Positions 8,686 to 17,660 are shown, numbered from the stretch's first letter. The stretch is 64,000 bases of DNA from Candidatus Gastranaerophilales bacterium (GCA_910587815.1 CAJUNK010000014.1:1-64000), one strand, 5' to 3'. The notes: generated by a model not told the origin, from the sequence alone. Translations and numbers: made by a program.

Positions 8686-9091
8686 CTATTTTTTCTACAA
8701 TTCTTGTCTTAACAGGAAGCTTTTGGGCTGCCAGTTTAAGAGCATCAATTGCATCTTCTCTTACTGAATAATCAATTTCAAAAAGTAATCTACCAGGTTT
8801 TACAACTGCAACCCAATATTCAGGGTTACCTTTACCTTTACCCATACGAGTTTCAGCAGGTTTAGCAGTTATAGGCTTATCAGGGAAAATTTTAATCCAA
8901 ACATTACCGCCACGTTTAATTTTTCTTGTCATTGCACGACGAGCAGCTTCTATTTGTCTAGATGTAATCCAAGCAGGATCAACACTAACGAGCCCGTATG
9001 AACCAAATTCCAAAGTAGTACCTCTGGTCTCGGTTCCTTTCATATTGCCCTTCATTTTCTTTCTAAATTTGGTTTTTTTAGGCATTAACAT
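8678..9091 (-). CDS. rplP: Ribosomal protein L16
   Basis: Large-subunit protein organising the A-site region. 137 residues, MPKKTKFRKKMKG start and the GKGKGNPEYWVAVVKPGRLL signature. An AGGAG site lies 10 bases before the ATG at 9091, so I keep that start. The alternative at 9085 lacks only two residues. Confidence 0.97.
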   Translation of the reverse strand: MLMPKKTKFRKKMKGNMKGTETRGTTLEFGSYGLVSVDPAWITSRQIEAARRAMTRKIKRGGNVWIKIFPDKPITAKPAETRMGKGKGNPEYWVAVVKPGRLLFEIDYSVREDAIDALKLAAQKLPVKTRIVEKIGE

Positions 9092-9112
9092 GTTTTGTTT
9101 GCTCCTATATCA

Positions 9113-9859
9113 TTATGCTTCAGCTGAAGCATTATCTTCACTACGTTTTCTTCTGTTACCAAGACGAGCACCTTCTTTTTGTGCATTTTGAGGTTTCTTT
9201 GTCTTGATGTTTTGGTCAGCTTTTTCGCCAGGCATAAGGTCACCCTTGAATACCCAAACTTTAACACCGATTTTACCCATTACGGTATCTGCTTCAGCAA
9301 AACCATATTGGACATCAGCTCTTAAAGTTTGAAGTGGAATTCTGCCTTCTTTTGCCCATTCAGATCTTGCAATTTCAGCACCACCTAGACGTCCAGATAC
9401 CATAACTTTAATACCTTGAACACCGGCTCTCATTGTTCTTTGCATAGCTTGTTTCATAGCTCTTCTGAATGCTATACGTTTTTCCAATTGAAGAGCAATA
9501 TTCTCAGCCACAAGCTGTGCATCAACATCAATTCTTGCAACTTCAACAACATCAATTGAAACATTTTTATTGTTTATCAAGTTCTGTACTGCAACTCTTA
9601 ATTCATCAATACCTTGACCGCCTCTACCAACAACGATACCAGGCTTTGCAGTAACAACGGTAATGTTTACATTTTGAGCTTTTCTTGCAATTATAATACG
9701 GCTAACACCGGCTGTGTATAATTTTTTCTTAACAAACCTTCTAATTTTAGCATCTTCTGCAATATTTGTAGCGTATTGTTTTCTTTTAGCAAACCAAGTG
9801 CTAACCCAAGGTTCGATTATTCCTATTCTAAATCCGGTTGGATGTGTCTTCTGTCCCAA
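9113..9859 (-). CDS. rpsC: Ribosomal protein S3
   Basis: Small-subunit head protein at the mRNA entry site. 248 residues: N-terminal MGQKTHPTGFRIG, KH domain with VVGRGGQGIDELR, and the C-terminal GIKVMVSGRLGGAEIARSEW signature. The charged tail ends in NRRKRSEDNASAEA. Standard position between rplV and rplP. Confidence 0.98.
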   Translation of the reverse strand: MGQKTHPTGFRIGIIEPWVSTWFAKRKQYATNIAEDAKIRRFVKKKLYTAGVSRIIIARKAQNVNITVVTAKPGIVVGRGGQGIDELRVAVQNLINNKNVSIDVVEVARIDVDAQLVAENIALQLEKRIAFRRAMKQAMQRTMRAGVQGIKVMVSGRLGGAEIARSEWAKEGRIPLQTLRADVQYGFAEADTVMGKIGVKVWVFKGDLMPGEKADQNIKTKKPQNAQKEGARLGNRRKRSEDNASAEA

Positions 9860-9870
9860 AGTTATATCTC

Positions 9871-10206
9871 CTAGTTTTTCGTTAATTTTACTGTTAAATG
9901 CGATGTTCTTTTGAATCTTTTATACATTCTGCCTTGCGCTCTAGGTCTGGCTCTTTTATAAGTCACACTCTCATCGGCAAATATTTCAGAAACTTTAAGA
10001 GCACTAGCTGTGCCTTCAAATTTTTCAGATGCGTTTGCAATTGCAGCTGTTAAGTTTTTTTCAACAACTCTTGCTGCAAAATAAGGCATAAATTTAAGAA
10101 TTCTTAATGCTTCACTGGCTACTTTGCCGCGAACTTCATTGATAACCCTTCTTAATTTTCTTGCAGGCATCTTTATATTCGTTTGTTTAGCTGTTGCTTG
10201 TTGCAT
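9871..10206 (-). CDS. rplV: Ribosomal protein L22
   Basis: Lines the peptide exit tunnel. 111 residues, with MPARKLRRVINEVRGK and the RARPRAQGRMYKRFKRTSHL C-terminal hairpin signature. Between rpsS and rpsC. Confidence 0.97.
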   Translation of the reverse strand: MQQATAKQTNIKMPARKLRRVINEVRGKVASEALRILKFMPYFAARVVEKNLTAAIANASEKFEGTASALKVSEIFADESVTYKRARPRAQGRMYKRFKRTSHLTVKLTKN

Positions 10207-10225
10207 TGTCCTTATTTCCTTTTAA

Positions 10226-10507
10226 TTATTTTCTTTTTGCTGTCTTATCTTGTCCGGCATGACCTCTAAATGAACGTGTATTTGCAAATTCACCTAGCTT
10301 GTGGCCTACCATTTGTTCTGTTATATAAACAGGAACATGAGTTTTGCCGTTATGCACAGCAATTGTATGTCCCAACATATCAGGTATAATCATAGACGCC
10401 CTGGACCATGTTTTTATAACTTTCTTTTCTTGGGTTTCGTTTAGTTTATCGATTTTTTTTATCAAAGAGTCGTGTACGAATGGACCCTTTTTTAATGAAC
10501 GAGCCAT
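10226..10507 (-). CDS. rpsS: Ribosomal protein S19
   Basis: Small-subunit head protein. 93 residues, MARSLKKGPFVHDSLIKKI start and the VGHKLGEFANTRSFRGHAG signature. Between rplB and rplV. Confidence 0.98.
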   Translation of the reverse strand: MARSLKKGPFVHDSLIKKIDKLNETQEKKVIKTWSRASMIIPDMLGHTIAVHNGKTHVPVYITEQMVGHKLGEFANTRSFRGHAGQDKTAKRK

Positions 10508-10524
10508 CTAATTATATTCTCCTA

Positions 10525-11352
10525 TTATTTTTTTCTTCTTCTTACTATTAGCTTGCTTGAAGCTTTTTTAGCATTTCTAGTCTTTTGGCCAAGAGCCGGT
10601 TTACCCCAAGGAGTCTTAGGATGTCCACCAGGACCGGTTTTACCTTCACCACCACCGTGTGGGTGGTCTACAGGGTTCATTGTAACACCACGAACAGTAG
10701 GTTTAATGCCCAAATATCTTGTTCTACCAGCTTTACCTGTTGATAAGTTTTTGTATTCAGAATTTCCAAGAACGCCAATTGTTGCCATGCATTCTTTTCT
10801 TACCATTCTCATTTCAGATGATGGAAGTTTAACAGTAACATAGTCACCGTCTTTTGCCATCAACTGCGCGCCTTGACCAGCAGCACGAACCATTTTACCG
10901 CCTCTTTTTGGTTCCATTTCAATATTGTGAATCATAGTACCAAGAGGTATGTTTTCTAAAGGAAGTGCGTTGCCAGTCTTAATATCAGCCTCAGGGCCTG
11001 AAACAACAACATCGCCAACATTTAAACCTTCAGGTGTTAAAATATATCTTTTTTCACCATCAGCATATACTACAAGCGAAATTCTAACATTTCTATTTGG
11101 ATCATATTCGATAGTTTTTACAAAACCAACAATGCCAACTTTGTCTCTTTTGAAATCAATAACACGGTATTGTCTTTTATGGCCTCCGCCAATGTGTCTT
11201 GTAGTTATTCTTCCTGTATTATTTCTGCCACCAGTTTTAGTAAGCGGTCTTAATAATGATTTTTCTGGTGTATCAGTTGTAATTTCTGAAAAATCAGGTC
11301 TTGTCATGCCTCTTTGTCCCGGAGACGTCGGATTAATTTTACGAGTTGCCAT
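10525..11352 (-). CDS. rplB: Ribosomal protein L2
   Basis: Core large-subunit protein needed for subunit joining and peptidyl transferase structure. 275 residues, with the RPLTKTGGRNNTGRITTRH region and the catalytic-centre signature MNPVDHPHGGGEGKTG. Between rplW and rpsS. Confidence 0.98.
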   Translation of the reverse strand: MATRKINPTSPGQRGMTRPDFSEITTDTPEKSLLRPLTKTGGRNNTGRITTRHIGGGHKRQYRVIDFKRDKVGIVGFVKTIEYDPNRNVRISLVVYADGEKRYILTPEGLNVGDVVVSGPEADIKTGNALPLENIPLGTMIHNIEMEPKRGGKMVRAAGQGAQLMAKDGDYVTVKLPSSEMRMVRKECMATIGVLGNSEYKNLSTGKAGRTRYLGIKPTVRGVTMNPVDHPHGGGEGKTGPGGHPKTPWGKPALGQKTRNAKKASSKLIVRRRKK

Positions 11353-11357
11353 TTTAC

Positions 11358-11666
11358 CTATACTCCTGTCAATTCTTCAATAGGATCGCCCTCGATTGTA
11401 ACGATGGCTTTCTTTCCTGATTGTGTTCTACCGAACTTCATACCAAGTCTTTTTTCATGAGATGGCATATATACGGTTCTAACTTTCTTAACTTTGCGAT
11501 TTGGATAAGCAAGTTCTATTGCCTGGGCAATCTCAACTTTTGATGCATCTTTATTCACTTCAAAAGTATACTGCCCCAATTGAACTGCCATCATAGATTT
11601 TTCGCTTATTAATGGTTTTTTAATAATATCGTATAATTTTTCTTTGTTGGTTCTTGTCTTAGCCAT
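11358..11666 (-). CDS. rplW: Ribosomal protein L23
   Basis: Exit-tunnel protein and docking site for trigger factor and SRP. 102 residues with IIKKPLISEKSM and the YTFEVNKDASKVEIAQAIE core. Its start overlaps the last base of rplD. Confidence 0.97.
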   Translation of the reverse strand: MAKTRTNKEKLYDIIKKPLISEKSMMAVQLGQYTFEVNKDASKVEIAQAIELAYPNRKVKKVRTVYMPSHEKRLGMKFGRTQSGKKAIVTIEGDPIEELTGV

Positions 11667-12301
11667 TATTTCGCCAACCTTTCAGTTATTTCATTGATAG
11701 CATTTTCAGTAATAACAATTGAATTTGCTTCAATTAAATCTTTAACATTTAAGTTTGATGGATATAAAAGTTTAACAGATGCTATATTTCTTGCAGACAT
11801 TTCAAGATTTTTGTTTTCGTCAGCTTTTAAATCAGCAACAATTAAAACTTTTCCTGAAACTTTAAGGTCTTTCAAAATATTAGCCATTGCTTTTGTTTTA
11901 ACATCAGTCAATTCTGAAAAATCTTTAACAACCGTCATTGCTTCTAATTTTGCAGAAAGAGCACTTCTTAATGCAAGTTTTCTTGCTTTTTGAGGAAGGT
12001 TAGTTGCATAATCTCTTGGTTTAGGACCAAAAGAAACACCGCCGCCTGCAAACAATGGGCTTCTAATAGAACCGGCTCTAGCACGGCCAGTACCTTTTTG
12101 TTTCCATGGTTTTCTACCGCCACCTGAAACTTCTGCTCTTGTTTTGGTATTATGTGAGCCTTGTCTTGCATTATTTAATTGTCTTTTTAGAGCAAGATGC
12201 ATAACATGGATATTTGGTTCAACACCAAAAACTTTATCATCCAAGCTTAATTCACCAAGCTCGCTTCCTTTTGTATTTAATAATTTAACTGTCTGTGTCA
12301 T
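11666..12301 (-). CDS. rplD: Ribosomal protein L4
   Basis: Exit-tunnel protein and, in enterobacteria, autoregulator of the S10 operon. 211 residues with the extended loop signature GGGRKPWKQKGTGRARAGS and RSPLFAGGGVSFGPKPRDY. Between rplC and rplW. Confidence 0.98.
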   Translation of the reverse strand: MTQTVKLLNTKGSELGELSLDDKVFGVEPNIHVMHLALKRQLNNARQGSHNTKTRAEVSGGGRKPWKQKGTGRARAGSIRSPLFAGGGVSFGPKPRDYATNLPQKARKLALRSALSAKLEAMTVVKDFSELTDVKTKAMANILKDLKVSGKVLIVADLKADENKNLEMSARNIASVKLLYPSNLNVKDLIEANSIVITENAINEITERLAK

Positions 12302-12310
12302 TTTGTACCT

Positions 12311-12946
12311 CTAATTCCATTTTGTTCTTGAAGGTTTAACTGTTACCAATTTACCTTCAGGACCCGGAACTGAGCCCTTAACTAATAACAAATTTTTGTC
12401 GCTTACAATTTTTACAACAGTAAGTTTTGAAACTGTAACTTTTTCGTTACCCATATTTCCGGCCATTCTTTTACCTTTTAATACACGACCGGGAGTAGTA
12501 CCAGCACCAATTGAACCAGGTTCTCTATGGTTTTTAGAACCGTGACCCATTGGTCCTCTTCCAAAGTTGTGTCTTTTAACTGTACCTTGAAAACCTTTAC
12601 CAATAGATTTTCCTGATACATCAACTTTTGATATTTCATTTAAAACACTTAAATCTATTTTTTGACCAACCTGGTAATCAGCAGGGTTATCAACTCTAAA
12701 TTCTTGCAAGTGTCTGAAATTTTCTAAATTATTCTTTTTAAAGTGACCAATCTGCGCTTTTGTTAAATGTTTTTCCTTTGCAGGAACAACACCAACCTGA
12801 ATAGCATTATAACCATCAGTTTCAACAGTTTTAACTTGCGTAACGGTTAGTGGGTCAACTTTAATTACGGTAACAGGAATACACAAACCTTGTTCGTCAT
12901 ATACCTGTGTCATTCCGAGTTTTTCTCCAATAACACCTAATGTCAT
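12311..12946 (-). CDS. rplC: Ribosomal protein L3
   Basis: Early-assembling large-subunit protein. 211 residues, LGVIGEKLGMTQVY start and the KGFQGTVKRHNFGRGPMGHG signature. A 221-base gap separates it from rpsJ upstream, unusually long for this operon, and could hold a promoter or leader. Confidence 0.98.
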   Translation of the reverse strand: MTLGVIGEKLGMTQVYDEQGLCIPVTVIKVDPLTVTQVKTVETDGYNAIQVGVVPAKEKHLTKAQIGHFKKNNLENFRHLQEFRVDNPADYQVGQKIDLSVLNEISKVDVSGKSIGKGFQGTVKRHNFGRGPMGHGSKNHREPGSIGAGTTPGRVLKGKRMAGNMGNEKVTVSKLTVVKIVSDKNLLLVKGSVPGPEGKLVTVKPSRTKWN

Positions 12947-13058
12947 TCGATTTTACCTTTCTGTTGTGAGAGCTACATTTTAACTCTTTTACTGTTTTGT
13001 ACTTTTTTAAGCTTTGTTTGTCTTATAGTCTTTGACAAAACCCAAACTCTGCTTTTTC

Positions 13059-13088
13059 ATAGTTCACATTTTCATATTCAATTGTCAA
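13059..13088 (-). promoter_or_regulatory. Weak candidate promoter in the rpsJ-rplC gap
   Basis: On the minus strand TTGACA (13088-13083) is followed after 18 bases by AACTAT (13064-13059), about 110 bases before rplC. The -35 is perfect but the -10 is poor. The gap also holds a small TGGC-GAA-GCCA hairpin. I see no named leader RNA. Confidence 0.2.
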
Positions 13089-13167
13089 ATGTTAACTTGT
13101 TTCTTGGCTTCGCCATAGTGCTTACAGTCAAAAACTTTTTGTTTTTACCTTAAAGCAGTGATGCGTG

Positions 13168-13488
13168 CTACAGTTTAACTTCAATATCTACGCCAGCTGG
13201 CAAATCCATTCTTGAAAGCTCTTCTGTAGTTTGTTGTGTTGGATCATAGATATCTATAACCCTCTTGTGCGTTCTCATTTCAAAATGTTCACGAGATTTT
13301 TTGTCAACGTGAGGAGAACGAAGCACACAATAAATTCTGCGTTTTGTAGGAAGAGGAATAGGACCAGATACTGATGCACCGGTTCTTTTTGCAGTTTCTA
13401 CAATTTTAACAGCAGATGTGTCGATTAGCTTATGATCATAAGCTTTTAGACATACTCTTATTCTAGGTCTTTTATTTGTACTGTCCAT
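13168..13488 (-). CDS. rpsJ: Ribosomal protein S10
   Basis: Small-subunit head protein and NusE antitermination factor. 106 residues, with RIRVCLKAYDHKLIDTSA, GPIPLPTKRRIYCVLRSPH and the MRTHKRVIDIYDP signature. First gene of the cluster: the usual upstream rpsL, rpsG, fusA and tuf are absent and a divergent gene starts 176 bases away. Confidence 0.98.
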   Translation of the reverse strand: MDSTNKRPRIRVCLKAYDHKLIDTSAVKIVETAKRTGASVSGPIPLPTKRRIYCVLRSPHVDKKSREHFEMRTHKRVIDIYDPTQQTTEELSRMDLPAGVDIEVKL

Positions 13489-13664
13489 TTTGTTTTCCAG
13501 TTCTCTAATTTTGTTACATATTAATCACCCGGCATATACACCGGTACGATTTAATTTAATATAAACAAATTTTGTCGTCAACAGTTATTTTAGAATTGTA
13601 TGCCAAACTTTGTTACAAAAATTAAAAATTATATTAAAATATAATGTTAAGGTAGAATACTTTT

Positions 13665-14591
13665 ATGATAAATAACAAAAAAATCTTACTTATAGGTATG
13701 CCTGATATGGCACTTATATGCTTAAATAAGCTTGTTGAAGCAAAATTATACATTAAAGCCGTAATTTTGCCAGATAAAACAAATACTGCAAGAGAAACTC
13801 TTGCAAATACTGCAAAAAACAACAATATTCAAGTTTTAGAATACGATAAAACTCCAAATGAACCTGATTTTATTGAAAAAATTAAAAATCTAAATTGTGA
13901 TATTGGAATAATTTGTTCGCTAAACCATAAATTATCTAAAGATTTTCTAAATACAACAAAAGATGGCTTCATCAATTGTCATCCATCCTATCTTCCAAAA
14001 TACAGAGGAGCAAACCCATACTTTCATATAATTAAAAATGGGGAAACAATCTCTGCCATAACACTGCATTTTGCAGATGAAAATTTTGATACAGGAAGAA
14101 TTATAGCACAAGAAACTTTTCCTTTAATAAAAAAAGAAACAATGGGGATGTTATTTTCAAGAACAAATTTTATGATAGCAGACCTTTTATCAAAAACTCT
14201 TATTGAATATGATAAAACAGGAATAATTCAATCATACGCACAAAAAGAGGGTGAATTTGAAAAAGCGCCAAATATCAAAGGCGATATTTTCATAAAATGG
14301 GATAACCATATAATATATATCGAAAGACTAATAAGAGCATCAAACCCTTTCTATAATGCAATAACAAATTTCAGAGGCGGGTACATAAGACTTATTTCAG
14401 GCGATTATAAACTAGAAAAACATAACAAAGTTTTTGGTGAAATTGCAAAAGTAAACAAAGATATGATAAAAATTGCAGCAAATGGAGGCTTTTATTTTCC
14501 AACCGTAATTCAGGCAGGAAGCTGGGGTATATATCATATTTCAGAATTTATAGAAAAATTCAACCCAAAAGAAAAAGAAATATTAAGGTAA
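13665..14591 (+). CDS. Formyltransferase-family protein (Fmt-like)
   Basis: A 308-residue GART-fold formyltransferase that would move a formyl group from 10-formyltetrahydrofolate. The catalytic Asn/His lie in INCHPSYLPKYRG and the Asp in ENFDTGRI, as in methionyl-tRNA formyltransferase and ArnA-type enzymes. A C-terminal domain of about 100 residues follows. Length fits Fmt, but the usual neighbours (def, priA) are missing and the N-terminal region differs, so the substrate is open: initiator tRNA or an amino sugar. A TATAAT box at 13640-13645 lies 20 bases before the start. The next gene begins 3 bases after the stop, so the two are probably co-transcribed. Confidence 0.75.
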   Translation: MINNKKILLIGMPDMALICLNKLVEAKLYIKAVILPDKTNTARETLANTAKNNNIQVLEYDKTPNEPDFIEKIKNLNCDIGIICSLNHKLSKDFLNTTKDGFINCHPSYLPKYRGANPYFHIIKNGETISAITLHFADENFDTGRIIAQETFPLIKKETMGMLFSRTNFMIADLLSKTLIEYDKTGIIQSYAQKEGEFEKAPNIKGDIFIKWDNHIIYIERLIRASNPFYNAITNFRGGYIRLISGDYKLEKHNKVFGEIAKVNKDMIKIAANGGFYFPTVIQAGSWGIYHISEFIEKFNPKEKEILR

Positions 14592-14594
14592 AAA

Positions 14595-15413
14595 ATGGAA
14601 AAATTAAATTTTTTAACAGCAGGAATTCCTTTAAGAGCGAAAGATTATAAAACCGGATTTGAAACACTAAAAGAACTTGATTTAAACGGTCTTGAACTTG
14701 AATTCGTTCATGGCGTGAGGATTTCAGATACATCAAAAGAATTTTTAAAAAACAATAAAAATGGCTTTTTGTTAACAGCCCACGCACCTTTTTATGTAAA
14801 CTTAAATTCTAAAGAAAAAGAAAAGGTAGATGCAAGTATTCAAAGAATAATTGAAACAGCAATGATGGCAAATGAATTAAATGGATATTCAATAACTTAT
14901 CATGCCGCCTTTTATCTAAAAGAAGACAAAAAAACTGTTTTCGACAAATTAATAAAAAGACATGAAATAATATTTGATACACTAAAAAAAGAAAACAACA
15001 ATATATGGGTTCGCCCTGAAACTACAGGAAAAGAAACACAATGGGGCGACATTGATGAAATTATAGAATTATCAAAAATATTTCCAAATATGCTTCCTTG
15101 TGTTGATTTTTCACATATTCACGCACGCACAGGCGGAAAATTCAATACTTATGATGAATTTGCCAGCATATTTGAAAAAATAGGAAAAAACCTGGGAGAT
15201 GTTGCATTGAATAATTTTCATGCACATATTGCAGGTATTGAATACACAAGCAAGGGTGAAAAAAAACATCTAAACCTTCTTGAAAGTGATTTAAATTATA
15301 AAGATTTATTAAAAGCTTTCAAAGATTTTAATATAAAAGGAGCAGTAATCTGTGAAAGCCCTAATATTGAAGAAGATTGCAAATTATTAAAGGATTATTA
15401 CAATTCAATATAA
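14595..15413 (+). CDS. Endonuclease IV-like TIM-barrel protein (AP endonuclease 2 family)
   Basis: A 272-residue metal-dependent TIM barrel. The order of motifs matches endonuclease IV: TAHAPFYVNLNS, YHAAFYL, RPETTGKETQWGDIDEI, CVDFSHIHAR, FHAHIAG and a late ESPN where Nfo has a metal-ligand Glu. The opening NFLTAGIPLRAKDY and ELEFVHGVRIS recall the variant seen in archaea. The likely role is AP-site repair, but sugar-phosphate isomerases share the fold. Three bases downstream of the formyltransferase gene, so probably one transcript. Confidence 0.75.
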   Translation: MEKLNFLTAGIPLRAKDYKTGFETLKELDLNGLELEFVHGVRISDTSKEFLKNNKNGFLLTAHAPFYVNLNSKEKEKVDASIQRIIETAMMANELNGYSITYHAAFYLKEDKKTVFDKLIKRHEIIFDTLKKENNNIWVRPETTGKETQWGDIDEIIELSKIFPNMLPCVDFSHIHARTGGKFNTYDEFASIFEKIGKNLGDVALNNFHAHIAGIEYTSKGEKKHLNLLESDLNYKDLLKAFKDFNIKGAVICESPNIEEDCKLLKDYYNSI

Positions 15414-15437
15414 TTTTTATATAAATTTTATAAAAAA

Positions 15438-15446
15438 TGATATAAT
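15438..15446 (+). promoter_or_regulatory. Extended -10 box before the prepilin gene
   Basis: TGATATAAT, an extended -10 of the TGnTATAAT type, 62 bases before the start. No good -35. The same 9-mer lies upstream of apt and of the 22-residue peptide near 62.7 kb. Confidence 0.4.
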
Positions 15447-15507
15447 AAAAAAGTTAAGGTTAGAAAATACCTTTTTGTTTTATTTTTAAAAAAGGATACA
15501 TTTATTT

Positions 15508-16206
15508 ATGGAAATTTTTAAAAACAAAACCGGCAAAAAAGGCGGTTATACCCTTGCAGAAGTTTTAATTGTATTAGCAATTATAGGTGTTGTTGCAGCA
15601 ATAGTAATAGGTTCACTACTTATAAACGCACAAAAAACAAACTATATAACATCTCTTCAAAAAGCAAATTCAAGCCTTGCTAGCGCAATCAATAGATCAC
15701 AAGTTGATAATTCAACTATGAGTGTATGGAATTTTAAGTTAAATTCTGAAAGTTTCACAAACCAATACTTTTCTAAATATCTAAATATCATTAATATTTG
15801 CGATAACAAAGAAGGATGCTTTGCAAATTCCTACTATACAAAAGATGGAAGTTCAACCTCAAATCTCGATGATTATTATAAATTTATATTAACAGATGGT
15901 ATTGCAGTTGGCATCAAATCAGCAGGAGAAGGCGGATGTACAGATACAAACCCAAGCATCTGCGCTACAATAGTTGTAGATGTAAATAGTACACAAGGGC
16001 CAAACCAATGGGGAAAAGATTTATTTGAATTCAGTATTTATGGAAATTTAAACGCAATAGTACCATCTGGAACTTTTTCATCATATGATGAAAATATCAA
16101 AAAATGGATTGCAGCAGACGCTTCAGAAATTGATACCAACTGTATGTCAACAGGAGAATATTGCGCAGCTAAAATTGCAAATGAAGGCTGGGAAATAAAT
16201 TACTAA
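15508..16206 (+). CDS. Type IV prepilin-like protein
   Basis: A 232-residue prepilin: a short basic leader ends in KKGG, then YTLAEVLIVLAIIGVVAAIV, the classic N-methylation/transmembrane helix with Glu at +5. Tyr replaces Phe at +1. After processing by prepilin peptidase it would be exported and assembled as a pilin or pseudopilin. The globular domain holds several cysteine pairs (CDNKEGC, GGCTDTNPSIC, NCMSTGEYC), suggesting disulfides. No assembly genes are near, so it is an orphan pilin. A terminator follows. Start fits AAAAAAGGA. Confidence 0.9.
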   Translation: MEIFKNKTGKKGGYTLAEVLIVLAIIGVVAAIVIGSLLINAQKTNYITSLQKANSSLASAINRSQVDNSTMSVWNFKLNSESFTNQYFSKYLNIINICDNKEGCFANSYYTKDGSSTSNLDDYYKFILTDGIAVGIKSAGEGGCTDTNPSICATIVVDVNSTQGPNQWGKDLFEFSIYGNLNAIVPSGTFSSYDENIKKWIAADASEIDTNCMSTGEYCAAKIANEGWEINY

Positions 16207-16234
16207 ATCAAAAAATTTATAAACACAATAAACC

Positions 16235-16273
16235 AAAAGTGCCGTAGATTTTATTTTAAATTACGGCACTTTT
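16235..16273 (+). terminator. Rho-independent terminator after the prepilin gene
   Basis: Perfect 12-bp stem AAAAGTGCCGTA (16235-16246) / TACGGCACTTTT (16262-16273) with a 15-base loop, 30 bases after the stop. Confidence 0.85.
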
Positions 16274-16333
16274 AATATATAAATATTTGTGTTATAAAGA
16301 TTTTAACTATTATTTATTTAAAGGATTTAATAA

Positions 16334-16558
16334 ATGACAAACTTCTTTTTCGTTTTACAGATGATATCAGGTGTTTTACTTATAATATTAGTTCTGCTTC
16401 ATTCCCCAAAAGGCGATGGCATTGCCGCAATAGGCTCTGCAAGCCAATTATTTTCATCTCAAAAATCAGCAGAAAAAGGATTAAATAAAGTAACCTACAT
16501 TATAGGCGGTATATTCATTTTATCAACTTTGATTTTAGGCTTCTTTCTTCATCCTTAA
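16334..16558 (+). CDS. secG: Preprotein translocase subunit SecG
   Basis: Small accessory subunit of the SecYEG channel in the inner membrane. 74 residues with two membrane helices (about 4-24 and 51-71) joined by a cytoplasmic loop containing HSPKGDGIAAIGSASQLFSS, the family signature (PKGxGLxxxFG-like). Preceded by AAAGGA. Monocistronic between two hairpins. Confidence 0.93.
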   Translation: MTNFFFVLQMISGVLLIILVLLHSPKGDGIAAIGSASQLFSSQKSAEKGLNKVTYIIGGIFILSTLILGFFLHP

Positions 16559-16588
16559 TAATTCCATTTTATATAATGATATTAATTA

Positions 16589-16618
16589 ATATAGGGCGCC
16601 TTTTAAAGCGCCCTATTA
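16589..16618. terminator. Bidirectional terminator between secG and a convergent gene
   Basis: Stem ATAGGGCGC (16591-16599) / GCGCCCTAT (16608-16616), extended by two A-T pairs, 8-base loop. Lies between secG (+) and the minus-strand gene ending at 16651. Confidence 0.8.
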
Positions 16619-16650
16619 AAAATACTAAAATTTAAATTTTAAAAATATTC

Positions 16651-17538
16651 TTAAAATGTGTTATCCTCAGATTGAAAAATATCATAAAGTTTCAAATCAA
16701 TTTCAGGTTTTTGCGGCGCAGTTTCTTTCGTTTGTTCTGCTGCATCTATAATACATTGTTCATCCACAGTGCAAGATTCTTCATTTTGAACAGCATTTAT
16801 TTCTGTGGCATTTTTATTTTCTTCTTTGGCATTATCAGCATTAGTGTCTGATACTGGAACAAAAGCAGGCATTGTTTTTACCTCTTCATAAACATTCAAT
16901 AATTTTGCCATTTTTTCTCTATATTCTCTATAGCTATAATCTTTAGATTCCCATTTATACTTAATACCGCCACGATTTTTCCTAACAGTGCTAACTATAT
17001 ACTTAGCATCCCTAGGGGATTTAGAGTATAATTGCCTTAATGCTGCCTGCCTTTGAGTTATTGTTGAATCATAATTTACAACATCTGGATTAACTTTTAG
17101 AAAATAATCTGATAAAACAGCTTCCACAGCCCATGCATAAGTTTCTTCGTTTACAGAATTTTTCTTATCATCATGCACACTAAGACCAGCAATTGATGCG
17201 GCTAAAAGCTCTGATGGTGCTTTTTTGTGCTTTTTATTTATATAAATATACGCTCTTTTTCTCTTAACCTTGCTTATCATTTCATAGTTAGTATACTTTT
17301 CATTAATTCTTGCTAAATTTTTAAATTTAATTTTAATCGGTTTCTGCGTATTGTTATTCCCCAAGATTCTTCTGTAGGTAATCTTTGCAGGAGACTCTCT
17401 CAAATCTTTGAGTGCTTCAGCTATCAATAAATTTCTTGTTACCTTTCTCAAAGGTTTTTCTACCCTCTGCCATGCAAAGGCAGGAGCTGCAAAATTAAGA
17501 AAAACACAGCATAATACTAAACATATAAAATTTTTCAT
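16651..17538 (-). CDS. Secreted paralogue of the neighbouring metallopeptidase, catalytic motif lost
   Basis: A 295-residue exported protein: signal peptide about 1-22 ending AFA-W. I start at 17538 because GGAG lies 10 bases upstream; an ATG 7 codons earlier is possible. Residues 35-140 align with the gene at 18055-18729: RRILGNN with RRAILGDN, KKHKKAPSELLAA with KHQNAPKEALAA, and NSVNEETYAWAVEA with NSINEEVYCWTLEA. Where that protein has LAHEAIH, this one has IAGLSVH, so the HE of HExxH is gone and a zinc-peptidase activity is unlikely. A long Asn/Glu-rich C-terminal extension carries two cysteines. Function unknown; possibly a pseudoenzyme. Confidence 0.75.
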   Translation of the reverse strand: MKNFICLVLCCVFLNFAAPAFAWQRVEKPLRKVTRNLLIAEALKDLRESPAKITYRRILGNNNTQKPIKIKFKNLARINEKYTNYEMISKVKRKRAYIYINKKHKKAPSELLAASIAGLSVHDDKKNSVNEETYAWAVEAVLSDYFLKVNPDVVNYDSTITQRQAALRQLYSKSPRDAKYIVSTVRKNRGGIKYKWESKDYSYREYREKMAKLLNVYEEVKTMPAFVPVSDTNADNAKEENKNATEINAVQNEESCTVDEQCIIDAAEQTKETAPQKPEIDLKLYDIFQSEDNTF

Positions 17539-17660
17539 ACCTTTTAAACTCCAATACAAGCTTTTATACAGACATTATAACCTATGCTTCCCTATCCTGT
17601 CTACAATAAAATATGTGCATATTTTTTGACTTTAGATAGAACTTTATTAATATTTAAAAT

